Source: Balanoglossus misakiensis (lineage: Eukaryota; Hemichordata). From it: a DNA stretch of 64,000 nt. Location of the stretch: assembly GCA_040954595.2 (NCBI GenBank), contig JBECUI020000028.1:248001-312000 (forward strand), given 5' to 3'. A model generated the notes under the pieces. The model was not told the origin of the DNA and did not search any database. It saw only the letters and a list, made by a program, of their open reading frames with translations. The position numbers were made by a program, and so were the translations under genes. Shown here piece by piece: positions 23,037 through 35,277 of this stretch. The number at the start of each line of letters is the position of its first letter. Within the stretch, counting starts at the first letter, position 1.

Positions 23037-25550
23037 ATGGCAGAAAAACTATATGAATTTCTTAGACGACGCAGAGTGCCTGAAGAGGAAATTGACAGAC
23101 TTGAACAGGAAAAGGTAAATTTTTTATTAGTTCTTGTTGCATATATGTAAATATGGCTAAATGAGCTTTAAGGCTAGTAGGTGGAAAAATATTCATTGAC
23201 AGTCTTTCCATCTTTGTTTGTTTGTTTGTTTGTATGTATGTACCCGTATGTATGTATGTATGTATGTATGTATGTATGTATGTATGTATGTATGTATGTA
23301 TGTATGTATGTATGTATGTATTTAGCGAGACCCCCCGCACCCTCTGCCCATATGCATGCACTAAGATTCCATGTGCTTTAAATTGATTTTCAGATTGATC
23401 CATCGGTGATCCTCTTAATGGATGATGAGATGTTATCTAAGTATTTGACATCTTATGGGGACAGAGTTGCTGCTGTGGACTTCTCTCGCAGATTATTTTG
23501 TACTGTTCCAGACAGAGAGAGCAGGAAGTCAGAACTACTGAAAAAAATAAGACAAAAATTTAGCCTTCGAAATGGAAAGCAGAATAGTGTATCAGATGAC
23601 AAGGGAGAATCAAGTAAAGGTAATCGTGGACAAGCCTCAACTAGACCAAGACCATTTGGTAATACACATGCAGCAAAAATAAAGCGGAAAATTGAAATAG
23701 GATGGCTTGATTTTGATTTCATTGAAAAAGAATACAAGCAAGTTCGAGCCAGAAAAGGTGGTGGAACAAGGTGTATATCAGTAAGTAAGTCGAGCACGAA
23801 AGCTGATCTCCTGACTACAGGAAAAGATTTGTTTTTCCCCAACGGCGTATCACAGCGAGGAGACATGGACAGTTATCATGTTGACATAAGAGATTCAGGA
23901 GAAAGAACAATTGATGAAACAAGCACCGTTGGCGAATTGTATGAAGTAACTGGATTTAGAATGCTCCGCTTCTACATTATGACAAAGAGAAAAGACTGTG
24001 AACAGGTAGTGAAACCTAAAAAGAAGAGCAGACAAACAAGTAAGCAGTCACAATTAGAATCAGTGTCATTGTCAGATGACAGCAGTGATGCTGATCTACC
24101 TGATCCAGGACTTGATAGGCATGTGCCAGTTCCACCGGCAAAGACGAGACAAGCAAGCAAGGGACAGTCACAAGCTCTTCCACAGGAATCTATTGATATG
24201 TTGTCTGATGAGAGCAATGATGCAGGTGTACCAAGTGCAGGAAACCACAATAAGCATATCCTAGATACAGTTCACCATGATCATGGTATGCCCAGTTGTA
24301 GCAGATTCCAGTCTGAACCCATCCCTGACGTAGGTTCTGAAGTCACATTAGAGACAGTCGATTCTGATGCAGAACCACTGGTGATTAGTGATAATGATTC
24401 AAACATTGTTCAGTTTGGATCACGGGGTTCCAATAGTAACTCAGCAGAAAGCCTTGATTCTACATTGCCGTTCTTTGAAAATGATGAACCTGTTAGCCAA
24501 TCCCAGCCCCAAGACACTACCAGTCATATCAGTGAAGATCAAGACCCAGTGGAGACTAGAACACTTGTAATACACAGGAGTGATGTTTTGAATGACATGA
24601 TTTCAGAATTCTCAGATCCAAAGATTATGGCATGTCCTATCAATGTGGCCATGGTTATGCCAGGAGGTAATATTGAGCGTGGTAGTGGTAGTGGAGTTGT
24701 GAGAGACTGTTTTACAAGTTTTTGGTCCGAGTTCTATGAATGTTGCACAGTTGGAAAGAATTGCCGGGTGCCATTCATTAGGCATGATTACCCAAGAGAA
24801 AAATGGGAAGCTGTAGCAAGAATAATCATGAAGGGTTGGAAGGAAATGGATTACTTCCCTATTGAGTTTGCAAAGCCATTCATGGAAGAAGTAATGTTTG
24901 GAGACCAGAAGTGTGAAGAGGCAAGTCTACTTCAAGTGTATTATCACTTCCTGTCTGAATCGGACCGTGAAGTATTTGAAGCTGCAATGAAGAACTTCCA
25001 AGAAGTAGAAGAAGCTGAGTTAATTGAAGTGTTAGACCGACATGACTGTAAAAGACTGCCAACCAAAGAAAACATTGGATCCATTCTGCACGAAATAGCG
25101 CATAAAGAGATAGTACAAGAGCCAATGTTTGTCATTGATAGTTGGCGACCAATCTTACAGCCATTAGGCAAACAAATTGGCAAAGAGAACTTGGATAGAC
25201 TGTATAATGACAAGAAACCAACAACAAAGAAAGTCCTACAACATCTTCAAATCGCCGAATGCTTGAATAATGATGAGAGGGCTGTTGCTAATCACTTAAA
25301 ACGATACATCCGTGAACTTGAGCAAAGTACTCTAAAGAAGTTCCTGAGATATTGCACTGGTTGTGACATAATGACAGCAGAGCCGATTCAAGTGTCATTT
25401 GTTAAACTTGATGGTTTACAACGTCGTCCAGTTGCTCACACATGTGGCAATGTGCTTGAACTGCCATTGTCATATGCCAACTTCGTAGAATTCAGAAGTG
25501 AGTTCAATGCAGTTTTGAACAGTGGTTTTTGGGACATGGATATTATTTGA
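23037..25550 (+). CDS. SAM-like/HECT-domain E3 ubiquitin ligase-like protein
   Basis: Exons are 23037-23114 (after an acceptor at 23003) and 23394-25550, joined in phase 0 across an intron holding a (TGTA)n microsatellite. The product is 744 residues. Residues about 4-60 resemble the SAM-like helical domain seen in invertebrate and fish G2E3-like proteins. Residues about 200-410 are acidic and serine-rich, with two similar SxSDDSSDADLP/MLSDESNDAGVP motifs and a SUMO-interaction-like PLVISDND at 354-361. Residues about 415-744 are a divergent HECT domain. The conserved VAHTCGNVLELP motif places the likely catalytic cysteine at 710. HECT enzymes accept ubiquitin from E2 and pass it to substrates. 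The family (G2/M phase-specific E3-like) is multicopy in many invertebrates. The gene converges on the integrase gene at 26568-28362. No lesion is visible. Confidence 0.8.
23231..23320. repeat. (TGTA)n microsatellite in the HECT intron
   Basis: About 22 tandem TGTA units lie inside the only visible intron of the HECT gene. A second tract of the same motif lies about 0.5 kb upstream (22664-22771). Confidence 0.9.
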
Positions 25551-25938
25551 GACCATTGATATTGTTTCCATTGGTAGAACAGCAATGGTGAGTTATTACA
25601 TGAATTAAAGGGACAATATTGTTGTGTTTGGCTTACATTGATAGAAAGAATACAGGGAATACTTGTGTAAAGTCACTTGGTATGCAAAGTAATGATTATG
25701 TCAATGATGAACCTGACGTGTCAGAAGTCACCTCTTTGCTGCATGGAAGAGGTGAATTTATGTGGATTCATTAAGGGATGCGCCTGTAACTTTGCACTAT
25801 TTTCAGTGTTTTCTTTAAATGTTCATACAGTTGCCATTTACTGTCATATTTCCTACAAATTGTTTTATCATTGATTACGTTAAATGTTTACACATATTAT
25901 CTAATATATGGAGAAGCTAAATACTTGATGTGTTATTG

Positions 25939-26040
25939 CAGCCTGTTGTGGGGAGTTATTCAGTTACTTATTCAGCCTGTTGTGGGGAGTTATTCAGTTA
26001 CTTATTCAGCCTGTTGTGGGGAGTTATTCAGTTACTTATT
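25939..26040 (+). repeat. 34-bp tandem repeat, three copies
   Basis: The unit CAGCCTGTTGTGGGGAGTTA plus TTCAGTTACTTATT is repeated three times with essentially no divergence. It lies in the presumed 3' untranslated region of the HECT gene, followed by a partial unit. Confidence 0.9.
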
Positions 26041-26446
26041 CAGTTACTATGTGACACAGTGTGTGACATAATGGTTAAAGCACAGGATGACCAGGCTTGG
26101 TTATTGGTGTAGATATAATGTAAACAAACAACTAGGAGTAGTCTCTGTTCCACTCTACCAAAGAAGATCAGTGCTTTACTTGTCACTTATCGTCTGTATA
26201 CTTAGTTTCTTTATTAACATGTTTGTTTGTTTGTTTACATATTTACATCTACAACCAAGCCTGGGCATCATGTGGTTTTAAGGTGCAAACAGTTGAGCCA
26301 CAAAGTTGTTGTATTTCAGCTTTTATTTGCGGTGACAGTATTATACTTTACAGAATTAGATCTAACATTAACACAAAGTCTGTGCCATAGTTTCATATTA
26401 CTTCAGTGTTGAAGATGAACAATATTGTCATTATGTTCTGAAAGTT

Positions 26447-26452
26447 AATAAA
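26447..26452 (+). terminator. Polyadenylation signal AATAAA, HECT gene
   Basis: AATAAA lies about 0.9 kb after the HECT stop and 116 bases before the integrase stop on the other strand. A minus-strand AATAAA candidate for the integrase lies at 26210-26215. If both are used, the two 3' untranslated regions overlap. Confidence 0.5.
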
Positions 26453-26567
26453 ACTTTGTTGTGTTGACAAATATCTTGCTTTAATTCATCCAGTTCCTTG
26501 CATGGAAGTGACATTGTTGTTGTTGTTTGGGTGATGTATAATAATTTCCTTTTACAGTAAGGTCTTG

Positions 26568-28362
26568 CTAGTCAGATAAGGATTCATATTTTATAGAATT
26601 TCGGAGATTCACGTACAATTCCACAGCAGAATATGGGTCAGAAGGTAAATGCATATTGTTGTCGACCATGTATGAGACACAGTACTCGAATAAATCTTCA
26701 TCACAGGGGCACGCTCCTTTGAACACACATTCCTCTCGGCATGTGTTAATCGGTTCCTGAGAAACAGTTGATCCGAAATCATGACTTCCATACATCTCCG
26801 GGACAAAGAACATCATATGAGGTCGCCCGATGGGAGAGACTGCGTTACGTGAACGACTGATCCTGTGACAATTCCATTCCATTACAGCATCATCCAGTTC
26901 ATCCTGAATTATAAAATGACAGGCACAAAATGTATGAGGAAGTTCAATGTTAGCAGTTTAATACATGCATCAGTTAAACATAGTCCCTAGGTACTATAGG
27001 ATATCTAAAAGATACATACATGGTGACACCTCATCTACATGAACTCTTCAGACGGGAAGGTACACCTAAAATTAATTTATTGTAGTGAAATATAACCAAA
27101 CAAACGGAATAAAATTACAAATATTATAATTATAACAATTTACATATATTAGATTATCAATTGGTGTATAGACGGGTTTACCAGCTGGCGTGTAATTTAT
27201 GATGAGGCTTATCACACCAACAGTATTCGATCCGAGATTAATAGTAAGGTATTTATCGAAGGAGTGGAAAGTCTAAAATGTTGTCCAACATATGCATGCA
27301 GGATAGAGGTGCATAAAATGGACAATTGGAATAAGTAGACAAGGACAGTCTTAAATCACACACACAATGCATTGCAGGTTGTGATTTTTGTTCATCATGA
27401 TACATATCAACACATGTACAGCACATTTTAAGCCTTTTTTACTTTGTATTTGAAGGTTTAAACCAAAATATGTGAGCAGTCCTTTCTTTTCAATACATAA
27501 AAACGTTCTTTTTTATACTCCTCCCATTTGGAAGAGCGTAGGGTTATTGTTAGTCAGTTTATACATGGGACTTCTTATATTTTATTGTATTGTACGTTTT
27601 CACTATATAATATCAATCCTAGCAATATAAGTCCCAAATTCTTCTTCTTACCTGTATCATTTTCAGGAAGCAAAATCTGACCAGATCTTTATCAAGATAA
27701 TCACCACTGAAGACTCCATCATCCTTTAGTTTGTAGAAAAGATCCAACCAAAACTGTCCACAGTGTTGGCGAAATGTACCCCACCATCGTTCTATGCGTT
27801 GGTTGAGTTGACTGCTGCCATAATAAAAGCAGTTGTCATCATTTGTTAGAAACTTCTGGAACTGTTCAACATGTCCATTTTCTGTGCCTCTATCCGCTCG
27901 CATGTTTTGGGGGCAAGATTTCAGACTTTCAACTTCTTTGATGAAGTACCCTGCTATAATCTTCGGATCACTGTTGGTGTGATAAGCTTGAGCCCAAATT
28001 ACACGCCTGGAAAACCCGTCTATACACCCATTGATTGCTATTCCGTAAGGGGAAAGTTTGTCATACGAATCTAGGTGCCACATATAGTTCGGCCCAGGAG
28101 ACCCATACTGGCGACGGCGTAGACGACGTCTCTTTCTTAATTCCACACATATGGGGTCAATGATCTGGAGTAACAACCGCACACTCTCCCTGTCGATAAC
28201 CATTCCTCTCTGGACACACTTTAAATGCATCCACCGATAGCCGTGGAGTCTTCCAGATTTGTCAACCTCTTCTCTCAGAAATGTTATTACCTCATTGATG
28301 TCTGAATGGTACTTCCGTCTGAAAAGTCCGAGTTTCTTCAGTAATCTTTTAAGATGACGCAT
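26568..28362 (-). CDS. DDE integrase-core protein (transposase-like)
   Basis: Two minus-strand exons, 28362-27652 and 26903-26568, join in phase 0 (CAG|GTAAG donor, ATTCAG acceptor) to give 348 residues. After a basic N-terminal helix region (RKRRRLRRRQYG, 78-88) comes an rve-type RNase H-fold core: PNYMWHLDSYDKL (D98), NGCIDGFSRRVIW, MRADRGTENG (D157) and LNQRIERWWGTF (E191). This is the D-D-E arrangement of integrases and IS3/Ginger-type transposases that cut and join DNA. I recognise it as a family common in fish and cnidarian genomes, where copies are often annotated only as 'integrase core domain'. The intact frame and splice sites suggest a functional or recently active gene. Further upstream exons may exist. 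It converges with the HECT gene. Confidence 0.8.
27163..27329 (+). pseudogene. Inverted, decayed copy of part of the integrase core
   Basis: Inside the integrase intron, the plus strand from GGTGTATAGACGGGTTTACC to AAAATGGACAATTGG matches the antisense of 27870-28028 along its length, at roughly 80% by eye. The copied segment covers about residues 114-166 of the integrase, from the DGFSR motif to the DRGTEN motif. Stops and small indels make it non-coding. Because it is inverted relative to the exon, the unspliced integrase transcript can fold on itself here. Confidence 0.8.
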
Positions 28363-31300
28363 ACTAATGACACGTTATGATTGACAGCTAAAGTAGCCAG
28401 GATTTCACTGTAGTTGAAGCACCATGTAGCTCTGCTTGGCATAGTAAAACACGTGTCACGTGTTGATCACATGACTTAAATGAAGGCGAACGTCCATGTT
28501 TGTATGGGAGGGTCACCAGTTTTACGGCGCTGCATTAACGACGTTTACGATTCGTCGACAAACACGTCAAGTAGGTTCTCATTTGTGAAATTTTCGTTCG
28601 ATCTTTATTTCTGACAACATTATGTACATGTTCATGTAGTTTATTGTTTGAAAATCGGTGCGTATCATTTTGCTCCGCACCCAACGGATTTTCCTATGGA
28701 TGGCTCCATAGCTGTGGGGAGGGAGAGCAGCGTTGACCCAAACAGCGTATAAGTCCAGAGCTATGCTGGGCAGAGCTGTGTGTCTTTACGACGTCACTCC
28801 TGTATATGAGAGAGACGGTGGGCGATCTCTTTTACAGTTATTTTCAAAATATTGTTTTTAAAAAAATAATATTTATTATCATCATCATCATCATCATGAT
28901 TCCAGCTATTAATTTGCAGTACACGTTGTTGTCTTTTGCCAGAAAGGAATGCATTTCTCATATCACCTTACAAACTGCCAGAAATCCAAACAACACCTTT
29001 ATGATAAAGCCTACAATGAAATGGTGGATGGTACAAATCAAAGATTATGTGACTGCATGATCCTCTCCACATGATACTTCTCAAAGGATATTAATTTGCT
29101 TGGAGGGTGAATGTCTGTTGCTAAGCAACCAATGATGTGGGAGTGATGTAGAAATCTTTGTGATTTCTCAAAATATAACCATTATTCTAAATTAATATTT
29201 CCGTCAATTGGTTTTCAAGCATAATATATACACAACACAACAAATTATATTGATATACCATGCCTAAAATATGAAATGGAAAAAATGCAATCAAATGAGT
29301 GGCCAAGCAAATGTTTTCAAAATTTTCCATTTAATTAACATTTTGTAATAGTTTATATATTTGAGGCTGACTGTGGGTTGATTCTGTCTGTCTTAAACAT
29401 TCAAGAAAAATTTGTTTGTAAAGTCATTTCAATGCCTGTCTATTAAAGCCTGTGTAGCTGCCAAATTTCACATTTTTCAACAATAAAATACTTCAAATAT
29501 ATTCCCTATCCTCTAAATCCTCAACTTAAGCCATATTACTCGCATTTGCATCAGTTTGTCATCTTTTGGCGACGCAAACCACGATAGCTGCGTACTGTTT
29601 GTATGGAGGCTGATGAAATAGGTGCGGCACCGTTTTAATACAAAAGTGTTCAAATTGCAACATGCAGTCATAATCGGGCATCGATAAGGTGTTCATGTAT
29701 ACCTAAGTAAGCTTATTTAGATGGACTAATTTAAGTTGGAAATTAATGCTAAAAAGTGGCAGCTCTAGAGACTTTCAATTCCACATTTTCTAATTCCACA
29801 ATTGTTGGATGTAAATGTATTTGAAATATGTGCTTTGATTGGATTATATGACATAGATTTATTTGAAGGGTGTGTTTGGATTAGATTATGTGACCATTGG
29901 ATTTTGGATTTGTGTTCAAGAATTGTTTGGAAATATAGAAGGGATCTGATGAAAAATGTTCAGGCAATTATTTTACCTTGGTCTAGAGTTTTAAAAAAGG
30001 GTGCGTGATTTTCATGTTGTTTGGGTATTGATACTATGTTCACTTCCAGTTCTATATTTGCAAATTGAGATATGCTTAAATGTCCAGTATCCAGCTTATC
30101 AACTCTACCAGTATTTTCATTAATAACAATAAAATTTATGCGTTTATTGTTTGTGTAATTTGGATTATTAAGTCAAATGAGGGACAGTTCTTAATGTACA
30201 CCTTGGAATGAATCAATCAACAACATAATAGATAGGTGCATATTTTTCCTCTATTTTGATGTGAACTTTGCTAAATACTTTTTATCATTTAAACAATGAC
30301 CTTTGGCTTTTCAGAGACGCGGTCAAGATGTCTCTCCTAATCCGTTTGAGCTCGCGCTCTGATTCGATAGTATCATGCAGATGTTGCTTCATGTGATTGG
30401 CTAACGTCCTTGTCACGTGACGTGGCATACGTGTGGAACATACGTTCGGAACAACAAACGACACTTGTACGCGTAAATTATGATTACGTATAAAATAATT
30501 CGGATAATCTCAATTTTTGGCGATCGATCTATAAAAATGAAATTGTGAAGTAAGTAGGCAACCATGGTGATACTTCCGGTGGAACGCCATTCTCGTGTAC
30601 GTTAAGGCGTGGGCGCCCTCTATCGACAGACTGAATACGTTAATCGAGCATAATAAACAATTGTAACCACACCAGCCAATCAGTTGATGTAATTCATGTT
30701 CAAGACAAGCAAATAAAATGAGACATTTCCGAGAAAACCTCCAAAACTATTATCATGTGACAAATAGTGGCATTTTGGGGGTCGAAAATGATATTCTTAA
30801 AACAAGGCCAAAAATCCACCGCTAGATGCTCACAATCCCATTATAATGTTTTAGTTTCACCTTATGACCCGTCAACTTTCTCTGATAGGACTCATACTGT
30901 AGTGTATTTCGCTGCCATAATATTTTGACGATGTAGATTATCGACTACCCATTGACCGGCAGCCAAAATTCCAACATTTATAGGGTTATGCTGAATCATT
31001 AACTTCGTTTTCAAACACAGTATCGTAATCTTGAAATGGGCGAACATGTTAACCTTCGATTACGACCAGAGGTGTCAGAAAATAAAGCTGTTTAGCGGTG
31101 GATTTTTCGTATTTTCCGCCTCGTAAATTATCCTTACCCTGGGACGCTCGCCCAGGGGTGCCATTACGTAATGCCTTAGTTGGCGTGATGCATTGTGGGT
31201 AAAATCAGCTGATCGTATACGCGTATCCTAGCAACTGACATGGACGCTACCATTAGCGCCCGCCCGCGTTCAAGATCATTTTAGTGTCGCTACAGTTCAG

Positions 31301-31393
31301 AAAATCGTGAACATACATAATTCCCAATCAGTTTGGGATGATTTTTAGCCACAAGTAGTAATTACTGTCACTCATTCACTTATTTAACAAGCC
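28363..31393. other. Intergenic region, no supported gene
   Basis: It contains a short (TCA)n tract at about 28876-28897 and a repeat at about 29530-29640 related to 15770-15890. A CpG-richer part at about 30310-31290 holds CACGTGAC-like and ACGCGT-like motifs. It may include the promoter of the gene starting at 31394. Short frames show no domains. Confidence 0.4.
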
Positions 31394-34300
31394 ATGACAA
31401 CATTATATGAGGGAAATAAACCTTTATTTCAACTTCAATCTGGTGAGTACATGGTTTTCATTTTACCCCATCAAAATAGTGCGTCTTGAAAGGTCAAAGT
31501 TCAACTTTTCCTTTGTTCATGTAAAATTGGCGCCATATTCAAATTGCAGCAGATGATCCCTTCAGCTGTTATTTGGAGGTAAGCACTTGTTCAGTTGGCA
31601 TGTCATCATGGCATTTTGTGGTTATTTTATGGCCATAGCTGCAAGAGCAACAAAAGAGCTTTCTAATTCCGAAAGTCTACTCAGGAAAAGGCTGAAAATA
31701 CATCAAGATTTATGCCTGTTTACAACATATCCATTGGACAAAGGTATGCCAAATATCAGGATATCATGGCTAACAGCAGAAATATGCAAGTTACCAGTTT
31801 AAATTTAAACTGCCACGATTTGAGAAAACACTAAGTGCTTCAGTTCAATGGTTGAATTCCAGGAAAAATGTCAGTATTTCTACAGCATTTTTCTGCAACT
31901 AGTTGGCAAAAACTGCCTTTATCAAGGCAAATCCTACACACAGCACTTGACTGTCAAGAGTGCCAAAGTAGCAATGTTGATGTTCTACTTTTAAACAAGT
32001 ACTATCAGAAACATATCAAAAGTCTTCCCTTCTCGACTGTTGAGGTAATTGAAGATGCAATGGGAGAGATGCAACAACTACAAAATCCACATGAGACAAA
32101 GCTGACTGTCCCTCTTAAATCTGCCGTAAGAACTGCCGGACAGCTATATCAGCGAGTAGAGGAGTCATACAATAAAGTGTACTCAACACCTTTCAGTGAA
32201 GCGCTTCTCAAAGTTCCGGGGTTCAAGCTACAGACAAAAATCAGCAAAGAACAGAAAAAGAAAGACAGACGAGCACTTTATACTAATGTCAAGCAAAGCA
32301 TCGAAAAATCCCACGCTAAAAATGACGGAGATTTAAAAACAATCCTAGGATCCGGTCAGTCATTTGCTTGCTACGAATCATGTTGACGGTCTGTTGACTT
32401 TGAGTCTACCGATTCTGCCAAGAAGCGAGTAAATCGCCGTCTACAACTAGAATCCCTCAACAAGCTGACACCAAAAGACCATGTTGTAAAAACAGAGTCT
32501 GTTGAATGGGACAAAAGCTCATTTGTAAGTGAACTTTCCAATTATGATGCTGGCAAGGTCAACTGGAGTAGCCTTGCGAGAAAGTACGGGCTAACAGCTG
32601 CAAATGGTGGCCAAATACTGAAAGAGTACGCAACCTCAGCTGGCATCGACACTGACAAGTTCAATATCAATAAGAAGGTTCAAGGTCGAGATTTTGTCAG
32701 AAGAGTACACCGTAAAACATTGAAAGGTCTTGGGGGAGGTGTCACTTCCTCAACACCGACCAGCAAGAGCCCTGCAAGAAATATTGAAAACAAAAATAAG
32801 AAGTGGCGAAATCGACATCGGTGAATTAATAGCACCAAAAGAGTTCCAAAAGATGACCATTGGAAAAGATGGCAAATTAAAAGAAGAAACTTATACAATC
32901 TACGCTAGAAAAATAAACTTACAGACAATCCGAAAACGAGAGCTTGACAGACAAATTAAGCTTGGTGTTCTGAGAAGCCATGTTTATGGGTATGACGACG
33001 GTCATTACCAAAACCTAGAAGAAAAAGAAATAAGGGATGAGCTACAAAGAATACACGAGTTGAAAGAAGGAGAAACCATCGATGAAATGCGCAGTAAATT
33101 AAAAAGACTACATCACTCACGGCACTTCAAAATATGGCATGACCACAGTACTGTAGGCAACCATTCCCACATTGTCTTCATGGTGAGCTGGATATACGAC
33201 GCGGCAACATATCTGACAAATGAGGAGTACTTGGAGAAACACGGAAAAAAAGTAAACGTTGACTCGCTTGTTGAGAAGCCACATCTATATATAATGGGAC
33301 GATCCAACTCCAATGACGTTGATCAGCTGTCATATGTTGAAACCAGAGTAGAAGATCTAAAATGTGCAACAGGACCAATAACATCCGACGAAGGTTCCAG
33401 GGAATACACAGATGTCCACCGATTTTTTCATGGCGATGGACCGGCACAGGAGTTTGAGGATTAGCACCAGAAAGGAGGTCACTACCAGTGCATCTGTGGA
33501 ATAGAGTCAAGAAGACACGATGATCTGTCTGCATGTTACCATCTGAAATATCTGTCAATAGATGAGAAACGTAACTTGTTAATCAAGGGCAGCCCAATAT
33601 GGAGAGAAAAGTCACGGCAAACTCCCCATCCATTTGCCAACTTAACAGTGGCCGACCTTAGGAGAGAGCTTGATGCTAGGGGTGAAGAAACTGAAGGATT
33701 AAAGAAGCCAGACTTACAATCTAAACTCTCTGAAATTTTACATGGTATGCAGAGAGTACCAGCACTGCTCCATCTCACTCCAGAATATAATCTTGCTGAA
33801 ATAAACTGCTCTGCATATGAAATTTTGCCATCAGAGCCACTCCATGACCTGAAGGGACACATCCACAATGTGTTAGAAGAAATTCCAGCACAAACCAAGG
33901 ATAAAGAAGAAGCAGTAAAGTTACAGAACTTTATTCAGGCAACATATGGTGGTAAAGACGAAATTCGGGGATGCGATGCACGCAAAGCTATCCTTCTGGT
34001 GTCCCAGTATCTTCACGAGAACAACATAAATACTGAGCATGGTCAGCTTATTGACACGCTTGCTGAAATAAGCGAAACTGCTTATAAACATGACAATGAC
34101 AGATGCCCACGACTGATTCTGCGATTGTATAACACTGTATTTTTGCATGGAATATTGTGCAAAAGGGTATTTGAGAAGCCAAAGAAACTTACCAAACGAA
34201 AGATGTTCGGGCGGTATTTCCATAACATCACCGTCCATCTACCTGATCAACTGAGATTGGTTTCTCTGAGGTCAACAAATGCTGAAAACCAGGAGCGAGT

Positions 34301-34938
34301 TTTCAATCGAATACGGAGAGTGACGAAAACAACTTCCTCCAAGCGTCCAGGTGGTATCATAGGTAATGCCATGATACGTCTAGGTGCAGAAGAAGAGATG
34401 ACAAAAGAAAGAGATCCATCACAAATTATAGAATCTGAAATTAGCAAAATTGGAAAGCAGCTCCCAAAACGTCAGAATACAGTAATCCCTGAGGACGAAA
34501 TACTGCGACGACCAACACTACTGCAAAGCCACTATGAAAGGATTGCAGATTTCTTGCTGCCAGGAGAAGGTGCATTGTGGCAGAGACATGAGGAAGCAAT
34601 AGAGTTTTTAACTCTGATACCCAGGATGATTTCAAGGTATCTGCAGTGCAATTTAGTCCCAAATATTTTAACTCACACTTTTATTTCTTTTCAATAACAA
34701 TTACTGTTGATTATATGCAGACATAATACAACAGATTGCATGGTGTTTTGGGACAGGAAAAACTAATCTAAAATATAGTATCAAAGCATCAAAAATTACA
34801 TCTATACATGCCCTGTCTTTTTCATGGAACTTTTCTGTCAAGCAGGTTTTGTTATATTTTGTGACGAGCAACCTCCATTTTTACAAATAATAGAACTATT
34901 CTCGGATATCCCACATGTTTTATGGCTTTCTAAAAATG

Positions 34939-35277
34939 TCTCTCACTCGCTGCCCTTTTTCTTTTTGTGTTTGATACAAAACACCATTTATGTTAATGTA
35001 CATGTGTATATGTAGTGAATGAACGTTCAACCACACACAAGTTCCACCATGCTTGTATATGAGAGTAAAAACTCGCCCAAAATGAATAAATGGTAGAGAC
35101 CGATTGTTCATTTTGGCAAGGTTTTTCACTCTCGTGTCTACAAGCGGGATGGAAGGTGTGTGTGGTTGAATGTTCATTCAGTATATATCCACATGTACAT
35201 TAACATAAACAGTGTCTTGAATGAAACATAATATTAATGGGAAAAGGGCAGCGAGAGAGAGAGACTTTGTCCCTTTA
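34939..35277. repeat. ~340-bp hairpin repeat in an intron
   Basis: The whole block is a near palindrome. The ends CTCACTCGCTGCCCTTTTT and AAAAGGGCAGCGAGAGAGAG are inverted, and inner arms such as GTTAATGTACATGTG/CACATGTACATTAAC continue the pairing. Related copies lie at 14207-15063 and about 43800-44046. It lies in the intron after 34636 of the SAP-motif gene. Confidence 0.75.

Noticed and set aside
32384-32386. In-frame TGA as selenocysteine
   Set aside because: The gene also has a frameshift, a TAG and a TAA. No selenocysteine insertion element was seen, and decay explains it better.
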